A stretch of 64,000 nucleotides of DNA. Source: Isochrysis galbana. Taxonomy: Eukaryota > Haptophyta > Isochrysidales > Isochrysidaceae. The position numbers and the translations under genes are program-made. The DNA lies in contig CM030940.1 of NCBI GenBank assembly GCA_018136815.1, positions 2,463,915-2,527,914 on the forward strand, read 5' to 3'. The notes under the pieces are model-generated. The model was not told the DNA's origin, searched no databases, and saw only the letters and a list, made by a program, of their open reading frames with translations. Positions 1 to 10,440 of the stretch are shown here, piece by piece. How positions within the stretch are numbered: position 1 is the first letter of the stretch; every line of letters begins with the position of its first letter.

Positions 1-108
1 CCAAGGCAGCTTAACGGCGAGTTTCGAGGGAACAAATCGGCCAGACCATCCAAGATTTGGCTGGCGACAGCAGACGGATCGGCAGCGACGGAGCTCAAGG
101 CAAGAACT

Positions 109-1132
109 AGCGTTGAGCGCTCGTAATCGAGAGCATTGAACGAATGATTCGAGGACGACGAGAGCGACGAAGGAGGTAGCGAACGAACGGCGAGAGAGAA
201 CGGAACTCCCGGAGTCGAATCGTCCCCACCACATATGAGCAGATGAGGGTGACTCCGGATCGATTGAACGACTGAAACGAAAACGCGAACTTCGGGAACG
301 ACGGCATCGCAACCTAGGGCAGCATCCCCAGGTTGGAACGACAACAAGAAGGCTTTGCTCAGCCGTCCGAGGGACGGCGAGCTCGTAGATCGGAGAGGCG
401 AAACATTAGAGGTACGAAATGAAACGCGAACGGGAGTGACAGAAGTATCGAGAAGCGAAAGGGGTGGCGGTCCAGGCCGCCGAGGAATCGAGAAGTCAAC
501 GAAGCATATGGCGGCGGCCTCGCCTATTCCCCAACGGCGGTTGCGGCCGAGGACGACGAGACGACGAAGGTAGGCGCGGTGGGCGTCGGGAATCTCCGGC
601 TCGCCCTCGCAAAGGAAGCGAGCGTTGAGCGCTCGTAATCGGGAGCATTGAACGAATGATTCGAGGACGACGAGAGCGACGAAGGCGGTAGCGAACGAAC
701 GGCGAGAGAGAACGGAACTCCCGGAGTCGAATCGTCCCCACCACATATGAGCAGATGGGGGTGACTCCGGATCGATAGAACGACTGAAACGAAGACGCGA
801 ATTTCGGGAACGACGGCATCGCAACCTAGGGTAGCATCCCCAGGTTGGAACGACAACAAGAAGGCTTTGCTCAGCCGTCCGAGGGACGGTGAGCTCGTAG
901 ATCGGAGAGGCGAAACATTAGAGGTACGAAATGAAACGCGAACGGGAGTGACAGAAGTATCGAGAAGCGAAAGGGGTGGCGGTCCAGGCCGCCGAGGAGT
1001 CGAGAAGTCAACGAAGCATATGGCGGCGGCCTCGCCTATTCCCCAACGGCGGTTGCGGCCGAGGACGACGAGACGACGAAGGTAGGCGCGGTGGGCGTCG
1101 GGAATCTCCGGCTCGCCCTCGCAAAGGAAGCG
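109..1132. repeat. 512-bp tandem duplication (two copies)
   Basis: Bases 109-620 and 621-1132 are near-identical head-to-tail copies with only a few substitutions. Both begin at the motif agcgttgag and end at gcaaaggaagcg. They lie in the 3' part of the Gag-like reading frame on the minus strand. Because 512 is not a multiple of three, the second copy is read in a different frame, so the C-terminal residues of that ORF are probably not the original ones. Nothing else is recognised in bases 1-108. Confidence 0.9.
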
Positions 1133-3967
1133 GATGAACGGTTGACAGTAGTACGGCGAATGGGCGCCATCGCCTGTCCCATATCGCCAATTGTCGGGGT
1201 GGTCGGGGCGAGCCGTATCGTGATCGGGAGGAGCGGGGCGGAAGGCGCAATAGGCACAACCGGTGGCTGTGGTCCATACGCCGCCCTCAGACGTAGGGCG
1301 CTGCGTGCGAGGCACCTTCATAGACGCGTCGGTCGGACGGGCCCTAGCGAATGAAGCAGCTAGATCAGCGTGCCCACAATAGCGTGACATGGGGTCGAAG
1401 TCGACCTTAGCATTACGCCACGATTCCAAATCCCATTTGGCACCCTCGGGATGGCCGAGGTTGTCCGCCGGCGGCGCGCAGCGGCGGCTCTTCTGCGATG
1501 GCGGTGCGTCGAGAGGTGGGAGTCCACCCTCCAACTTAGGAGGCGGCTCCCTCGTGTGGTCGGTGCGTCCCTGGTGGGACCGATCTCCATTACGATGATT
1601 CCGAGTATCGGGACCGCGGCTGCCCCCGGAGTTAGCGGCCGACGGTTTGTCGCTTTTGTCCGTAGCCGGCTTCGACGAACCCAGGCGATCCTTGACCATC
1701 CGGACGACGTCGTCGATGTGGGCGATTGTGAGCGGTCCGTCCACTTGCTTGCTGTTCCGCGAAGCCTCCGCGCGTGCCTGCTCTGCTGGAGCTAGCACCA
1801 TGCGCGCAATCGAGATGCAGGACAACGAGTGATGCGGCGCGTCTCCTGCGGCGACTGCCTCTATGCCCCGCTTCCACGCCTTGAGGAACTCGAACGAATT
1901 CTCCGCTCCCCGTGCGCGGTCGCTTTCGTCGGCCTTGACGCAGGCGTCGAATCGCTCGTTGATTTCGTGAGTGAAGGCTGGAAATTTGAAGACGTTAGCT
2001 GCCGTCACCGTTGGGTCGTTCATCTTGCGAACAAAGGCATCCGTCACCCGAGTGGCGAGGGTTACCAAATCTTCGCCCTCCGAACGGGTAGTGCAACGGT
2101 CCCATTCCGCGGACGCAGTCTCTTTGGCGAAACCTTTTGCTCCAGCAGCGAATGACTGGTCGCACTTAGCGATCAGCACGTCAGCATGTAGGCACGGGTT
2201 AGCGCAAAGGGCCGAGTCCCTAACCGCATCAAGGACATAAGCCATGATGCGGGGATGGCCTTTCTTTGGATCGCGAGCGGCAAGGAGCAGGCCATTGAGA
2301 GCGTCCTGCCAGTCCACGCCCGAGGTGAGTGAGCCCTCGAGTGCGCGGATCAGCTGCATGCGGAATCCATCCCAGGACGCTGCCGCCTTATTCGGATCGG
2401 TAGAGCGTAAGTCGGCGGGAAAGCGTAGCGATTGCAGACTCTCGAGGCTAGACTTAGCATCGCGCGTTCCGCCCTTAGTGCGAACGAATGTACGAGCGCG
2501 TACCCACTTCGTGAGAGTGCGAGTTGTGTAAATGATGCGAGCATGCCAGGACTCACCCGAGGGGACCTCTCGTGCCGCCATCACCTGGTATTCGAGTGGG
2601 GCACTAGCGGAATCGGAATAGGCCTTGCCGTGGCGCCCATAGTGGCGCAGCCACTGCTCAAGAATGTCCGGCTCATCCGACAGAGCTGGGTCCGCGGGAG
2701 GAGCGGCGTGGCGTTTAGCGTGACGTCGACTCTCCCGGCTACCGTGATGGCCTGGCTTAGACTTAGAGGCGTGGGGCCGGAGAGATCGGCGAGAATTAGA
2801 ATGTAAACCTTCGGGGGCCATCATAGACGGCCGTCCCTCCTTAGTATGATAGCTTTTGCCTGCGGTGGTATAGTTGCCACCCTTGGCGCGGCGAGGCTTG
2901 CGGCGTGAGTCCGTAGACTCGGATGACCCATCGGACTCCGAGTCGCTGGTCGACGAGTAGTTGGACGAACGCGGGCTAGAGACCGGAGACGAGGACGAGG
3001 AGGACGAAGAAGTAGGGGAGCTATAGCGGCGGCGGCGGCGGTCCTCCTTCTTGTCTTTATGAGCCTTTTTAGATTTCGATGAAGAGCGAGGGAGCGGCGG
3101 TGGCGGCGGCAAAACAACTTCGCCGCCATCGTCGGATGGAGGTGGGGGCGGGCTGGTTGCCTGGACTGGAGCGGGAGGGAGTCGGCCCCGCTCGATCGCG
3201 TTGGTGACCGCGGCGAGCTGCTGAGAGAATTGCGCGGCCATGGACTGCATGAGCTCGATATAGCGCAGCTCGACGGGGTTGAGCCCCGGTGAAGCCGAAG
3301 AAGTTGGCGGCGGGACCGTAGCAGACGGTGGAGAAGGAGAGAGATGAAGAAGGGAGTCGGGCAGCAGGCCCGGGGCCTCCTCACAACGAGACGGCTGACT
3401 TGGGGCGACCGAGGCGACCGAGAGGCGTTCGAGCGAGGGATGGTAGGGCTCATAGGCGGCCTCCGAGTCCGATGGCAGGGGTGGCGGTGCCTCGAGGCAT
3501 GCGCGGGACGAGTGGAGGGATCCCTCCAGAGGATTATCCTCACCCTGGAAAGACTCGGGCTTGGACCCGTCTCCGACGGACTCCGGCGGTGAAGGCGGAG
3601 ATGATGGCGGAGGCACCGCAGAGAGATCAGGAGGAGAGGCGAGGGAGGGCATCACCTCCCCCTGTGAAGGTGGTGGTGGATGACCGTCCGAAGAGGAGAA
3701 AGGGGGCAGGGCAGGCATGATGCCCGACTCTGCAGAGGTGGGGGTGACCCCCATTGAGACGTCCAGCGCGGGACGCACCGGATAGGATTCTACACCTGAC
3801 GAATTGGGATGGCCCATAGGGCCTGAGGGCAATGAGGAAGGGGCAAAGCCGGCGGCAGGCGCGGCGAGGGAGGCCACTTCAGAGGTGCTGACGGGCTGAA
3901 GCCCGTCAGCAGAGGAAGGCGGGCAGGCGGGCTTGAGCGAGGGCGAGGACGGCGGCGAAAGCGACAT
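524..3967 (-). CDS. Retrotransposon Gag-like polyprotein
   Basis: Long uninterrupted frame, open upstream to 4195. I place the start at the ATG at 3967 because the same MSLSPPSSPS or MSAPSS start recurs in other copies (26782, 35591, 50969), each behind a similar leader. The product has a proline/serine-rich N-terminus (about 300 residues), a short basic KSKKAHKDKK segment with serine tracts, then an alpha-helical capsid-like region. A Cys/His cluster follows (CAYC, then spaced His and Cys) that may bind zinc. No protease, reverse transcriptase or integrase is visible; any pol would lie beyond the left window edge. The last about 200 residues run through a tandem duplication and are frame-scrambled. 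Assignment rests on architecture and repetition, not on a recognised domain, so the superfamily is unknown. Confidence 0.6.
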   Translation of the reverse strand: MSLSPPSSPSLKPACPPSSADGLQPVSTSEVASLAAPAAGFAPSSLPSGPMGHPNSSGVESYPVRPALDVSMGVTPTSAESGIMPALPPFSSSDGHPPPPSQGEVMPSLASPPDLSAVPPPSSPPSPPESVGDGSKPESFQGEDNPLEGSLHSSRACLEAPPPLPSDSEAAYEPYHPSLERLSVASVAPSQPSRCEEAPGLLPDSLLHLSPSPPSATVPPPTSSASPGLNPVELRYIELMQSMAAQFSQQLAAVTNAIERGRLPPAPVQATSPPPPPSDDGGEVVLPPPPPLPRSSSKSKKAHKDKKEDRRRRRYSSPTSSSSSSSSPVSSPRSSNYSSTSDSESDGSSESTDSRRKPRRAKGGNYTTAGKSYHTKEGRPSMMAPEGLHSNSRRSLRPHASKSKPGHHGSRESRRHAKRHAAPPADPALSDEPDILEQWLRHYGRHGKAYSDSASAPLEYQVMAAREVPSGESWHARIIYTTRTLTKWVRARTFVRTKGGTRDAKSSLESLQSLRFPADLRSTDPNKAAASWDGFRMQLIRALEGSLTSGVDWQDALNGLLLAARDPKKGHPRIMAYVLDAVRDSALCANPCLHADVLIAKCDQSFAAGAKGFAKETASAEWDRCTTRSEGEDLVTLATRVTDAFVRKMNDPTVTAANVFKFPAFTHEINERFDACVKADESDRARGAENSFEFLKAWKRGIEAVAAGDAPHHSLSCISIARMVLAPAEQARAEASRNSKQVDGPLTIAHIDDVVRMVKDRLGSSKPATDKSDKPSAANSGGSRGPDTRNHRNGDRSHQGRTDHTREPPPKLEGGLPPLDAPPSQKSRRCAPPADNLGHPEGAKWDLESWRNAKVDFDPMSRYCGHADLAASFARARPTDASMKVPRTQRPTSEGGVWTTATGCAYCAFRPAPPDHDTARPDHPDNWRYGTGDGAHSPYYCQPFIRFLCEGEPEIPDAHRAYLRRLVVLGRNRRWGIGEAAAICFVDFSTPRRPGPPPLSLLDTSVTPVRVSFRTSNVSPLRSTSSPSLGRLSKAFLLSFQPGDATLGCDAVVPEIRVFVSVVLSIRSHPHLLICGGDDSTPGVPFSLAVRSLPPSSLSSSSNHSFNAPDYERSTLASFARASRRFPTPTAPTFVVSSSSAATAVGE

Positions 3968-5076
3968 GGAACGAGCGGCGAAAGGCGAGGGTGAGTGTGA
4001 GGAGGGCTGTGGTGGCAGGGGCTGGCGAGGCGAGGAGGGATTGTAAGGTCTGAGTGTTACGAGAGCGAGAGCGACGAGAGCGAGAGCGACGACGGATGAC
4101 GACTGACGACAGGTCGACGGACAACGACACCCAGGAAAACACCCCGACTCTCGCCCCACGACTTTCTCACATAACTCGACTGAAATCAAACCCAAACACT
4201 CCGATCAGACAACAACGGACGACGATCAAAGGGCGATCTGTCGGCGATCTTGTCTGGAACGGGAATCGCACCATAACGGAATCGAGGGGCAATCTTGCTA
4301 CGCAGGATTCCAAGAGACCTACCAAATAAGACGAAAGGAGTGCGATGTGCCTAAGGGGGAGATGCGAAGAGGTCGCAAATTAAACCTGATTGCCCCCAGA
4401 AGCAGATAAAGAACCGCAGGGGAGATAGCAAATTAAACCTATCTGCGAGGCGCCTGGGAGGAAGAAAGGTGGGGAAACTTCCCTTCTCTTTCGAGAGGAA
4501 GAGAGAGGGCGCTCCACAACCCACGATCCCATGCATCCAAGCGAAGCTTTTGACCGAGAACGAGAACGAGAGAATTATAACGATAAATACCGAACGACGA
4601 AGAGAAGAGCGAAGCCTAACGAGTGTCGATTCGCGAATGCGACACGCTTATGCTAGATGATCTTCCCACTTTGCAAGAAAGACGTGCCTCCTCTTACGTG
4701 AATAAAACGTAAAAATGATATATATTTGATTAAGGAGCAAAAAGACATGATTCGCCTTGTTTTCTTGGGGCGTGCGGGCGCCTAAAAAAATTGAAAATTG
4801 TAGTAGTAAAATAGTTGCGGTCAGCTGATTCAACTTCTTCAACTTGCCCAGTATACTTTGTCAATTGATGATTCCGCTGTACGGGTGTTGGATTTTTGTG
4901 TATGGCAAGATGCATACAGGATGTGTCCCAAACTCTGTTCAGAAGGCATATCGATAGGCGCCAATGACGGATGATGGGGCCATGCCACAAGGGCGTTGAG
5001 TGGCGTTGCTGTTTGTGTTGGCAGACTCTTTCAGCCGAGCACACTCTTCTGCAACAACAAGTGAAGCTATCTGAGC
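3968..5076. other. Gag leader and intergenic DNA
   Basis: On the minus strand 3968-4200 is a CT/CG-rich leader (TCTCGCTCTCG repeats) shared with copies near 26.65, 35.45 and 50.87 kb, so it is probably the 5' UTR of the Gag element. From 4200 to 5076 I see no convincing coding region. A short repeat of aaattaaacct occurs at about 4378 and 4431. Confidence 0.5.
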
Positions 5077-5726
5077 CTATAGTTTGAATCCACTGATTAC
5101 CATCAGCTCCTCTAACGACTTCTCCCCACGATAGTACTCTCCATCGATTTCCCACGTCGGGTAGCCCGCCACTTGCTTTTCTTGGCATGTTGCACGCTGC
5201 GATTGATACCCATCGGCTGCGCATTCAACGTAATTCAGCATCCTCGCCCCACCTGCACCAAACGCAAGCTTTTGGTTGAAGCAGTGTGAGCACCAATAAG
5301 CGCCGTACATTTTAGCGCCTGGCGAGGGGGGGGGGGGGGGGCAGCAACAGCAAGAAGACTGTCAAGTGGATAAGCCCTAGAACCTAAGCGCAACGCAGGC
5401 TGATTGAGGCAGGAGAGACTCTGCGGGAGACGCAGCGTACCCTTCTCTTTCAAATGTTTCGCTAAAGCCAGTGCCTCTGGGGTCGAGGTGCCCTTCACCG
5501 CTGGAGGCGTGTAGAGAACCTGTGGAGGTGGGGAATCCACCTGCGCCTGCATCACCATCTCGAGTGGTGGGATCGCAGTCGCAGGCAGACTGGTGTGGAG
5601 GATGTGGCACGAGGCCGCCGCCAACGCGACAGAGACTATGTGCCGCCTTGCCAAAGTCCCGCCTGCCATCTTCGGTGGCCGCACCGACCCGAGGAGTGCC
5701 AGCGCGCCGAGCAAGATCGCCACCAT
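5077..5726 (-). CDS. VKOR-type thioredoxin-like lumenal oxidoreductase
   Basis: Two exons: 5441-5726 and 5077-5318, with a 122-bp GT-AG intron (5319-5440) whose acceptor follows a long poly-C tract on the sense strand. The product is 175 aa. Residues 1-55 are hydrophobic/basic with an Ala-rich stretch ending LPATA, like a plastid/thylakoid targeting presequence. The C-terminal ~100 residues match the thioredoxin domain fused to VKOR in plant LTO1 and cyanobacterial homologues: GAYWCSHC active site, QKLAFG, LNYVECA and GYPTWEIDG. Family role: disulfide formation in the thylakoid lumen, taking electrons from substrate thiols and passing them to VKOR. The integral-membrane VKOR domain is absent, so this is a stand-alone partner. 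The splice restores the Lys-Met-Tyr-Gly-Ala join exactly. Confidence 0.87.
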
Positions 5727-6027
5727 TGCTCAGAGCGCCGGACGAGCGAGACAGGAACTAGCGATAGGCAAGATTCTAAAGTAGGAGTAGAGTAGAGCTC
5801 TACTCTACTCGAGAGGCTAGGCTTCTAGGCTTCTCATTCAGCAACGATTTTCATAAACTAACATAGAATAAGAGTGGGAGGTGCAAGAGGGCTAGAGGGC
5901 TCATAGAGACATCTGGGGCATGGCCCGCACACCCTCTGCGCCGAGCAAAAGAAAAAAAAACTTTTGATATTCTCGCCTCGCGCGCGGCTATGATAGGCTA
6001 TGGGGTATGGGGTTAACTATTGTAGCA
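5727..6027. other. Intergenic, no feature seen
   Basis: Promoter-proximal DNA of the thioredoxin gene. It contains a short palindromic run (agagctctactctactcg near 5796) but no coding signal. Confidence 0.4.
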
Positions 6028-6140
6028 CCTAGTAGTTGGGAGATACGTATTCACCGTATTTGGCCGAAGGCCAAATATAGACCGTATTTGCCGTATTTGA
6101 AACCCCCTCCATGTGCCCCTCCGTATTTGGACGGTGGCGC
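6028..6140 (+). repeat. Left end of MITE family with GTATTTGG motifs
   Basis: The stretch cctagtagttgggagatacg followed by repeated ccgtatttgg/ccgtatttg closely matches the left end of the MITE at 59449-60379. No matching right terminus was found nearby. It is either a larger relative whose other end I cannot place or a solo end. Confidence 0.6.
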
Positions 6141-6245
6141 GCGCCCGCGCGGCTAGCAGCCGCCCGCGCGGCTAGCAGCGGCCCACTGCCCACTGCGGGT
6201 TGCTCATGTTCTCATGTCATCAACTATCAGTAAACTGATAGGGTC

Positions 6246-6747
6246 ATGGAGCGCGCGCCGCCTCCCGCCCTCGCCGCCGCGGCCCTCGCCGCGATGGACG
6301 AAGCTTTCACGGACACGCCGCTGTCGCCGAAGCGACCGCGCCAAGACGACCCCCCCAGCCAGGTGGGCACAGGAGCCAGCGGCCCATGCCCGCGCACCAC
6401 CGAGATCAGAGAGAGCAAGACCTGCATGCTGGTTGACAGCAAGCTGCACACACAAATCACAACCCACAGCCACACCAGACACACAACCCCAGTGGGACGC
6501 TCCATCAGGGAAGGCCCCCGGGCCTGGACCCTACACAGCCGTGGTACCGCCCTCACGCCCCGGCGCGAGGTGTCGGCCCGGCACCATCATGAGCAAAACC
6601 ACGGGGGGGGAATGACGTACAAAATCACTGGGCTGAGCATGGAGCAGTTGTGGACCCCCAGGATGGGGGACAAGAACAACACGGGTGCCGGAACGAAGGG
6701 AATGCTACCAAGCGGAGCCGAAGGGCGGGCGGACAGACGCGCCGACC
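6246..6747 (+). pseudogene. Interrupted ORF, MERAP-type start, unknown
   Basis: The ATG at 6246 opens MERAPPPALAAAALAAMDEA, then a basic SPKRPRQDD patch with a possible GT donor near 6361. The same start context (gatagggtcATGGAGCGCGC) occurs on the minus strand at 22663, and an ATGGAGCGCGCGCCG start occurs at 63391, so this is probably part of a repeated element. A hAT element is inserted at 6748; open frame resumes after 8648. Function not recognised. The region between the possible donor and the insertion has no clear homology. Confidence 0.3.
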
Positions 6748-8640
6748 TAGGGGTTGGCAGAAATATCCACGAAAATCTACCTAAATATCCATCAAAAATA
6801 TCCGCCAAGTATCCAAGCGAACAGCCTAAATATCCACAAAAATATCCGATGTACGATATCCGCCACGCGCGGCTCTATGTATATAGTATCACATATTGCA
6901 TCATGTTATGGGCTATTATGCTATCATATGATCATATGTGTCCATCTATCCATCGCTATTTGCCACCCACCCACATCCCTCATCTCCACACTCCACACAT
7001 CCCACATCACTCACACTTCTTGCTTGTTGCGGTTGTGTCGCAACATCACGGACGCCTCCACTTGGTCTGCTAGAGACGCATCACGATTCGAACCAAACAC
7101 ACACGTGAGCAATGAAAACACACGCTCACAAGCAGCCGAATTGGGACTCAGACAAAAGGCTATCCTGGCCAAGAGGGCCCACGTGGGAAAGATTGTGCGG
7201 TGCGTTGCCCACCACTTGAGCACCGACTGCGAGAAAGCCTTAACATCGCCGCGGTCATACACGACCCCACGGCATGCCTGGACGTAGGCTGGCAGCTCTC
7301 GTTGCAGCTCTTCGGCGACGTTTGGAATGTGCGCGAAACAAGGAAGGCTAGCCAGTCTCTGAACCCACAATGCATCCACACTGCCGCCGTGCGCAAACGA
7401 TGGATCGAACGCACGCAATAAGCCCGTAATGCGGTGTTGCTCCTGACAATGAAATGGGCTGGCACAATGGTCAGTGAGCCGATCCTCCAAATAATCAAAC
7501 GCTCCCTTCACGTGCCTCATCATTGTCGCCCATTCAGGTAGGCTACATGGATCCACTGCACTTCTCATCTCGTTTTCATCGTCGACCTGTAACGTCGACC
7601 CGTTGTCGTATGTGATGGTCCAAGAGCCACCGCGTGCCGCAGAAACCTTCCCAGCAAACCATTGATGGTGGGGCGCCCCGTAGTACTCTGTCGTGCACGT
7701 GCCCACGGTGAGCGGGTGCTTTGCCCTTAAGAGAGCTGCAGCATTGGGGAAGTCTGATGCGACAGTGCCCAGCCTGCGGCCACGCGCGCGCAATCCCTCC
7801 AATACATCGTGGACGATGAGAATCTCCAGACCGTCCCCCTCCAATTTGTAGGTTGTGCTGCACAAAATTTCGAGATCCATCGCCAGTGCCAACTCAAGCT
7901 GCAGGGCGTCGCTCTTCGTCGCCAATATCGTCCTTAGGGATGTAGTGGTTGAGTCTCCCACACCCTCCTCTTGGAGCCGTTTGACGAATTCGTCGAGTTG
8001 CCCGAAGTGCTGTGCGAGATCTTTCATGATCTCCCACCGGAGCAGCGGCTGGCGACTGGCGAGCAGCGGCAGGCTCGTTCCCACGGCTACGCGAGTGAGC
8101 GCAACGCAGACCCATCGCACACATCGCAACGCAGGTTGGGCCGGTGCCTGGCGCCTGGCGTGTGCGCAGCGCAGCGCGAGCGGTGCGAGCGCGGGCTAGT
8201 GCAATGCGTAGCGAGTGCGGGATTTGGATGATTTGGCACACAAGCCAGCAAGGCCAGAGCACCGGGCCTCCGGGCCTGCGGGGCTTGAGGCTCACTTGGC
8301 ATCGCCCGCACTGCCGGCTGCTCGCGCTCCTCCTCCGCGTCTCGGTCTTCTCAGCTCTCGTCCGTCTTTTATCACAGTATTAAGGCCTTTTATCAAAGTA
8401 TCACAGCAGCCACGAAGCCGCATACTCGGGGTCAGGCGTCGGGTTTGCCCCGGCAAAAAAAAGGCTTCGCGCGCATTCACGTAACCACTTTCGCGCGCTA
8501 AATAGTGGTTACAATGGTTTTATTTTTGCGTTCAGCCCATCCGGCCCCCTAAATATCCGCCAAATATCCATGGATATCCATTCGGCCAAAAGCGGCCTAA
8601 ATATCCGGGAGATATATCCGGATATGTCTGCCAACCCCTA
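6748..8640 (-). mobile_element. hAT DNA transposon with intact ends
   Basis: Terminal inverted repeats TAGGGGTTGGCAGA(A/C)ATATCC match at all but one position. They are flanked on both sides by the identical 8-bp target duplication cgccgacc (6740-6747 and 8641-8648), the hallmark of hAT superfamily insertions. Subterminal zones carry many AAATATCC/CAAATATCC copies at both ends, as expected for transposase binding sites. Length is 1893 bp. It encodes only the C-terminal part of a transposase on the minus strand, so it is probably internally deleted and non-autonomous. It sits inside an older MERAP-type sequence. Confidence 0.93.
7011..8027 (-). CDS. hAT transposase, C-terminal part
   Basis: The first in-frame ATG is at 8027 and the frame is open further upstream, giving about 338 aa against 500-700 for full hAT transposases. 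The last 100 residues carry the hAT C-terminal dimerisation signature: a WW pair, FPTWALLARIAFCLSPNSAACERVFS, and a closing SVMLRHNRNK. Upstream is a region with ITGLLRAFDPSFAHG that is also present in the 35.7-kb relative. The N-terminal BED finger and first RNase-H catalytic residues are not visible. The reading frame is intact, unlike the 36-kb copy. Likely a recent but deleted insertion. Confidence 0.8.
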   Translation of the reverse strand: MKDLAQHFGQLDEFVKRLQEEGVGDSTTTSLRTILATKSDALQLELALAMDLEILCSTTYKLEGDGLEILIVHDVLEGLRARGRRLGTVASDFPNAAALLRAKHPLTVGTCTTEYYGAPHHQWFAGKVSAARGGSWTITYDNGSTLQVDDENEMRSAVDPCSLPEWATMMRHVKGAFDYLEDRLTDHCASPFHCQEQHRITGLLRAFDPSFAHGGSVDALWVQRLASLPCFAHIPNVAEELQRELPAYVQACRGVVYDRGDVKAFSQSVLKWWATHRTIFPTWALLARIAFCLSPNSAACERVFSLLTCVFGSNRDASLADQVEASVMLRHNRNKQEV

Positions 8641-8648
8641 CGCCGACC

Positions 8649-9104
8649 TCGTCACTGACTACGACAACGCACACCCATTGACAACCGCTACAAGTTCACA
8701 GACATCAAAGCAGGCCCGATTACAGCCCTCTCCCGCCTTCACCGGGACCTCGCGCGCGCACGGTCTCACGGACATGCATCGCACCGGTCCCGAAGTCGCC
8801 CCTGATACCCATCCACGACGCTCGCCTCGCCTCCGTTCACTCCCACGCGACGTGCATGTTGCCCATGTGGGAGCTTCGGAGCCTCTGCCCGCTCTGCATC
8901 CCCCGCTACACACCGCGATGCAAGCATCCTTGGACTCTTAGCCCAGAAGAAACCTTGCCTAGAAGGAGACGAGGAAGAGTGTCCAAGTCGGCTGTATGCG
9001 TGTGAGCTCGACCAACCAAGAGGGGCCGCCGGCTTCCGCCTGCGCGAGTCCTGGGACCGCACGGGCGGCGACTGGGTCGGGGTGCGCGACCCCCAGTGAC
9101 GTCG
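8649..9104 (+). pseudogene. Downstream part of the interrupted sequence
   Basis: Immediately after the right target duplication, coding-like frames resume: one contains FTDIKAGPITALSRLHRD, and another near 8930-9098 contains GDEEECPSRLYACELDQPRG and ends at a TGA. I cannot identify the protein or decide exon joins. It is probably the remainder of the sequence into which the hAT element inserted. Confidence 0.25.
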
Positions 9105-9339
9105 CTAGGGAGAAATACGTGCGCACCCTCAGTATGTGTTTTCCTCAATATTATCGCTGCTACTAATTCAAACATGGGTAGCCTCTCCACCCTCGCACTC
9201 ACTCATACTCCCGACACTGTAGTCCCGGTGACTGGATCATTACATGGCTTGGTAACAAAACTTCTGAATAATCCCCTTCATCCTCTCACCGGGCGACTAC
9301 CTTCTTCTCCTCCCACCGGGCAACCTCCTCCTGTCCCCC

Positions 9340-10222
9340 ATCCGGATGGATCGTCGAAAACGGGCACGCAACGCGCCCGGCATCGGTTCGAAGTTGGGCT
9401 CTCCGGGCCTCCCTCGGCGACGGCTCAACGTTCAATGGGCTCGGCGGATGGGTGATTTCGACGAGGGTTCGGCGCGCGGCCTGCCCGATTGGCGTGACCA
9501 TCCGGGTGGGCTATGCGTATTTGGTATCTGGTGGGGTCCCCCATCTCCCATCTGGATGGATCGTCGAAAACGGGCACGCAGCGCGCCCGGCATCGGTTCG
9601 AAGTTGGGCTCTCCGGGCCTCCCTCGGCGACGGCTCAACGTTCAATGGGCTCGGCGGATGGGTGATTTCGACGAGGGTTCGGCGCGCGGCCTGCCCGATT
9701 GGCGTGACCATCCGGGTGGGCTATGCGTATTTGGTATCTGGTGGGGTCCCCCATCCGGATGGATCGTCGAAAACGGGCACGCAGCGCGCCCGGCATCGGT
9801 TCGAAGTTGGGCTCTCCGGGCCTCCCTCGGCGACGGCTCAACGTTCAATGGGCTCGGCGGATGGGTGATTTCGACGAGGGTTCGGCGCGCGGCCTGCCCG
9901 ATTGGCGTGACCATCCGGGTGGGCTATGCGTATTTGGTATCTGGTGGGGTCCCCCATCTCCCATCTGGATGGATCGTCGAAAACGGGCACGCAGCGCGCC
10001 CGGCATCGGTTCGAAGTTGGGCTCTCCGGGCCTCCCTCGGCGACGGCTCAACGTTCAATGGGCTCGGCGGATGGGTGATTTCGACGAGGGTTCGGCGCGC
10101 GGCCTGCCCGATTGGCGTGACCATCCGGGTGGGCTATGCGTATTTGGTATCTGGTGGGGTCCCCCATCCGGATGGATCGTCGAAAACGGGCACGCAGCGC
10201 GCCCGGCATCGGTTCGAAGTTG
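9340..10222 (+). repeat. Tandem array, 413-bp dimers of ~206-bp units
   Basis: The marker tcgtcgaaaacgggcacgc occurs at 9351, 9561, 9764, 9974 and 10177. Spacings are 210, 203, 210 and 203 bp. Alternate units differ by a 7-bp insertion (ctcccat in ccatctcccatctgg), so the array is a higher-order repeat of 413 bp. The last unit breaks off at about 10222. Units are nearly identical, implying recent amplification. Diverged copies in the other orientation lie at 46203-46515. Long open frames here are a by-product of repetition. Confidence 0.93.
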
Positions 10223-10440
10223 AGCTTTTGAAGCTTTTGCGATTTTAGCGTCTTTTGTCTGTTTTCGATTACGTTTTGTTGTGGGGGCCCAAGGGGGGGG
10301 TCCGGGTCCTAATGGGCCCCGGATATGTGCTAGTTGGGTGTATTGGGAACTTTCTCCCGAAAAAAATCCTCAAATTTCCTCAATTCTGAGATGATCATTT
10401 TTTCACCCCTAATAAAAAACACTGTTTGACCGCCCTAGGT

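Noticed and set aside
9340..10222. CRISPR array
   Set aside because: Repeats are contiguous ~206-bp units with no short repeat/spacer alternation, and the sequence is eukaryotic.
9346..10248. 300-aa repetitive protein
   Set aside because: Open frames exist on both strands of the tandem array because the repeat happens to lack stops; no start context or independent coding evidence.
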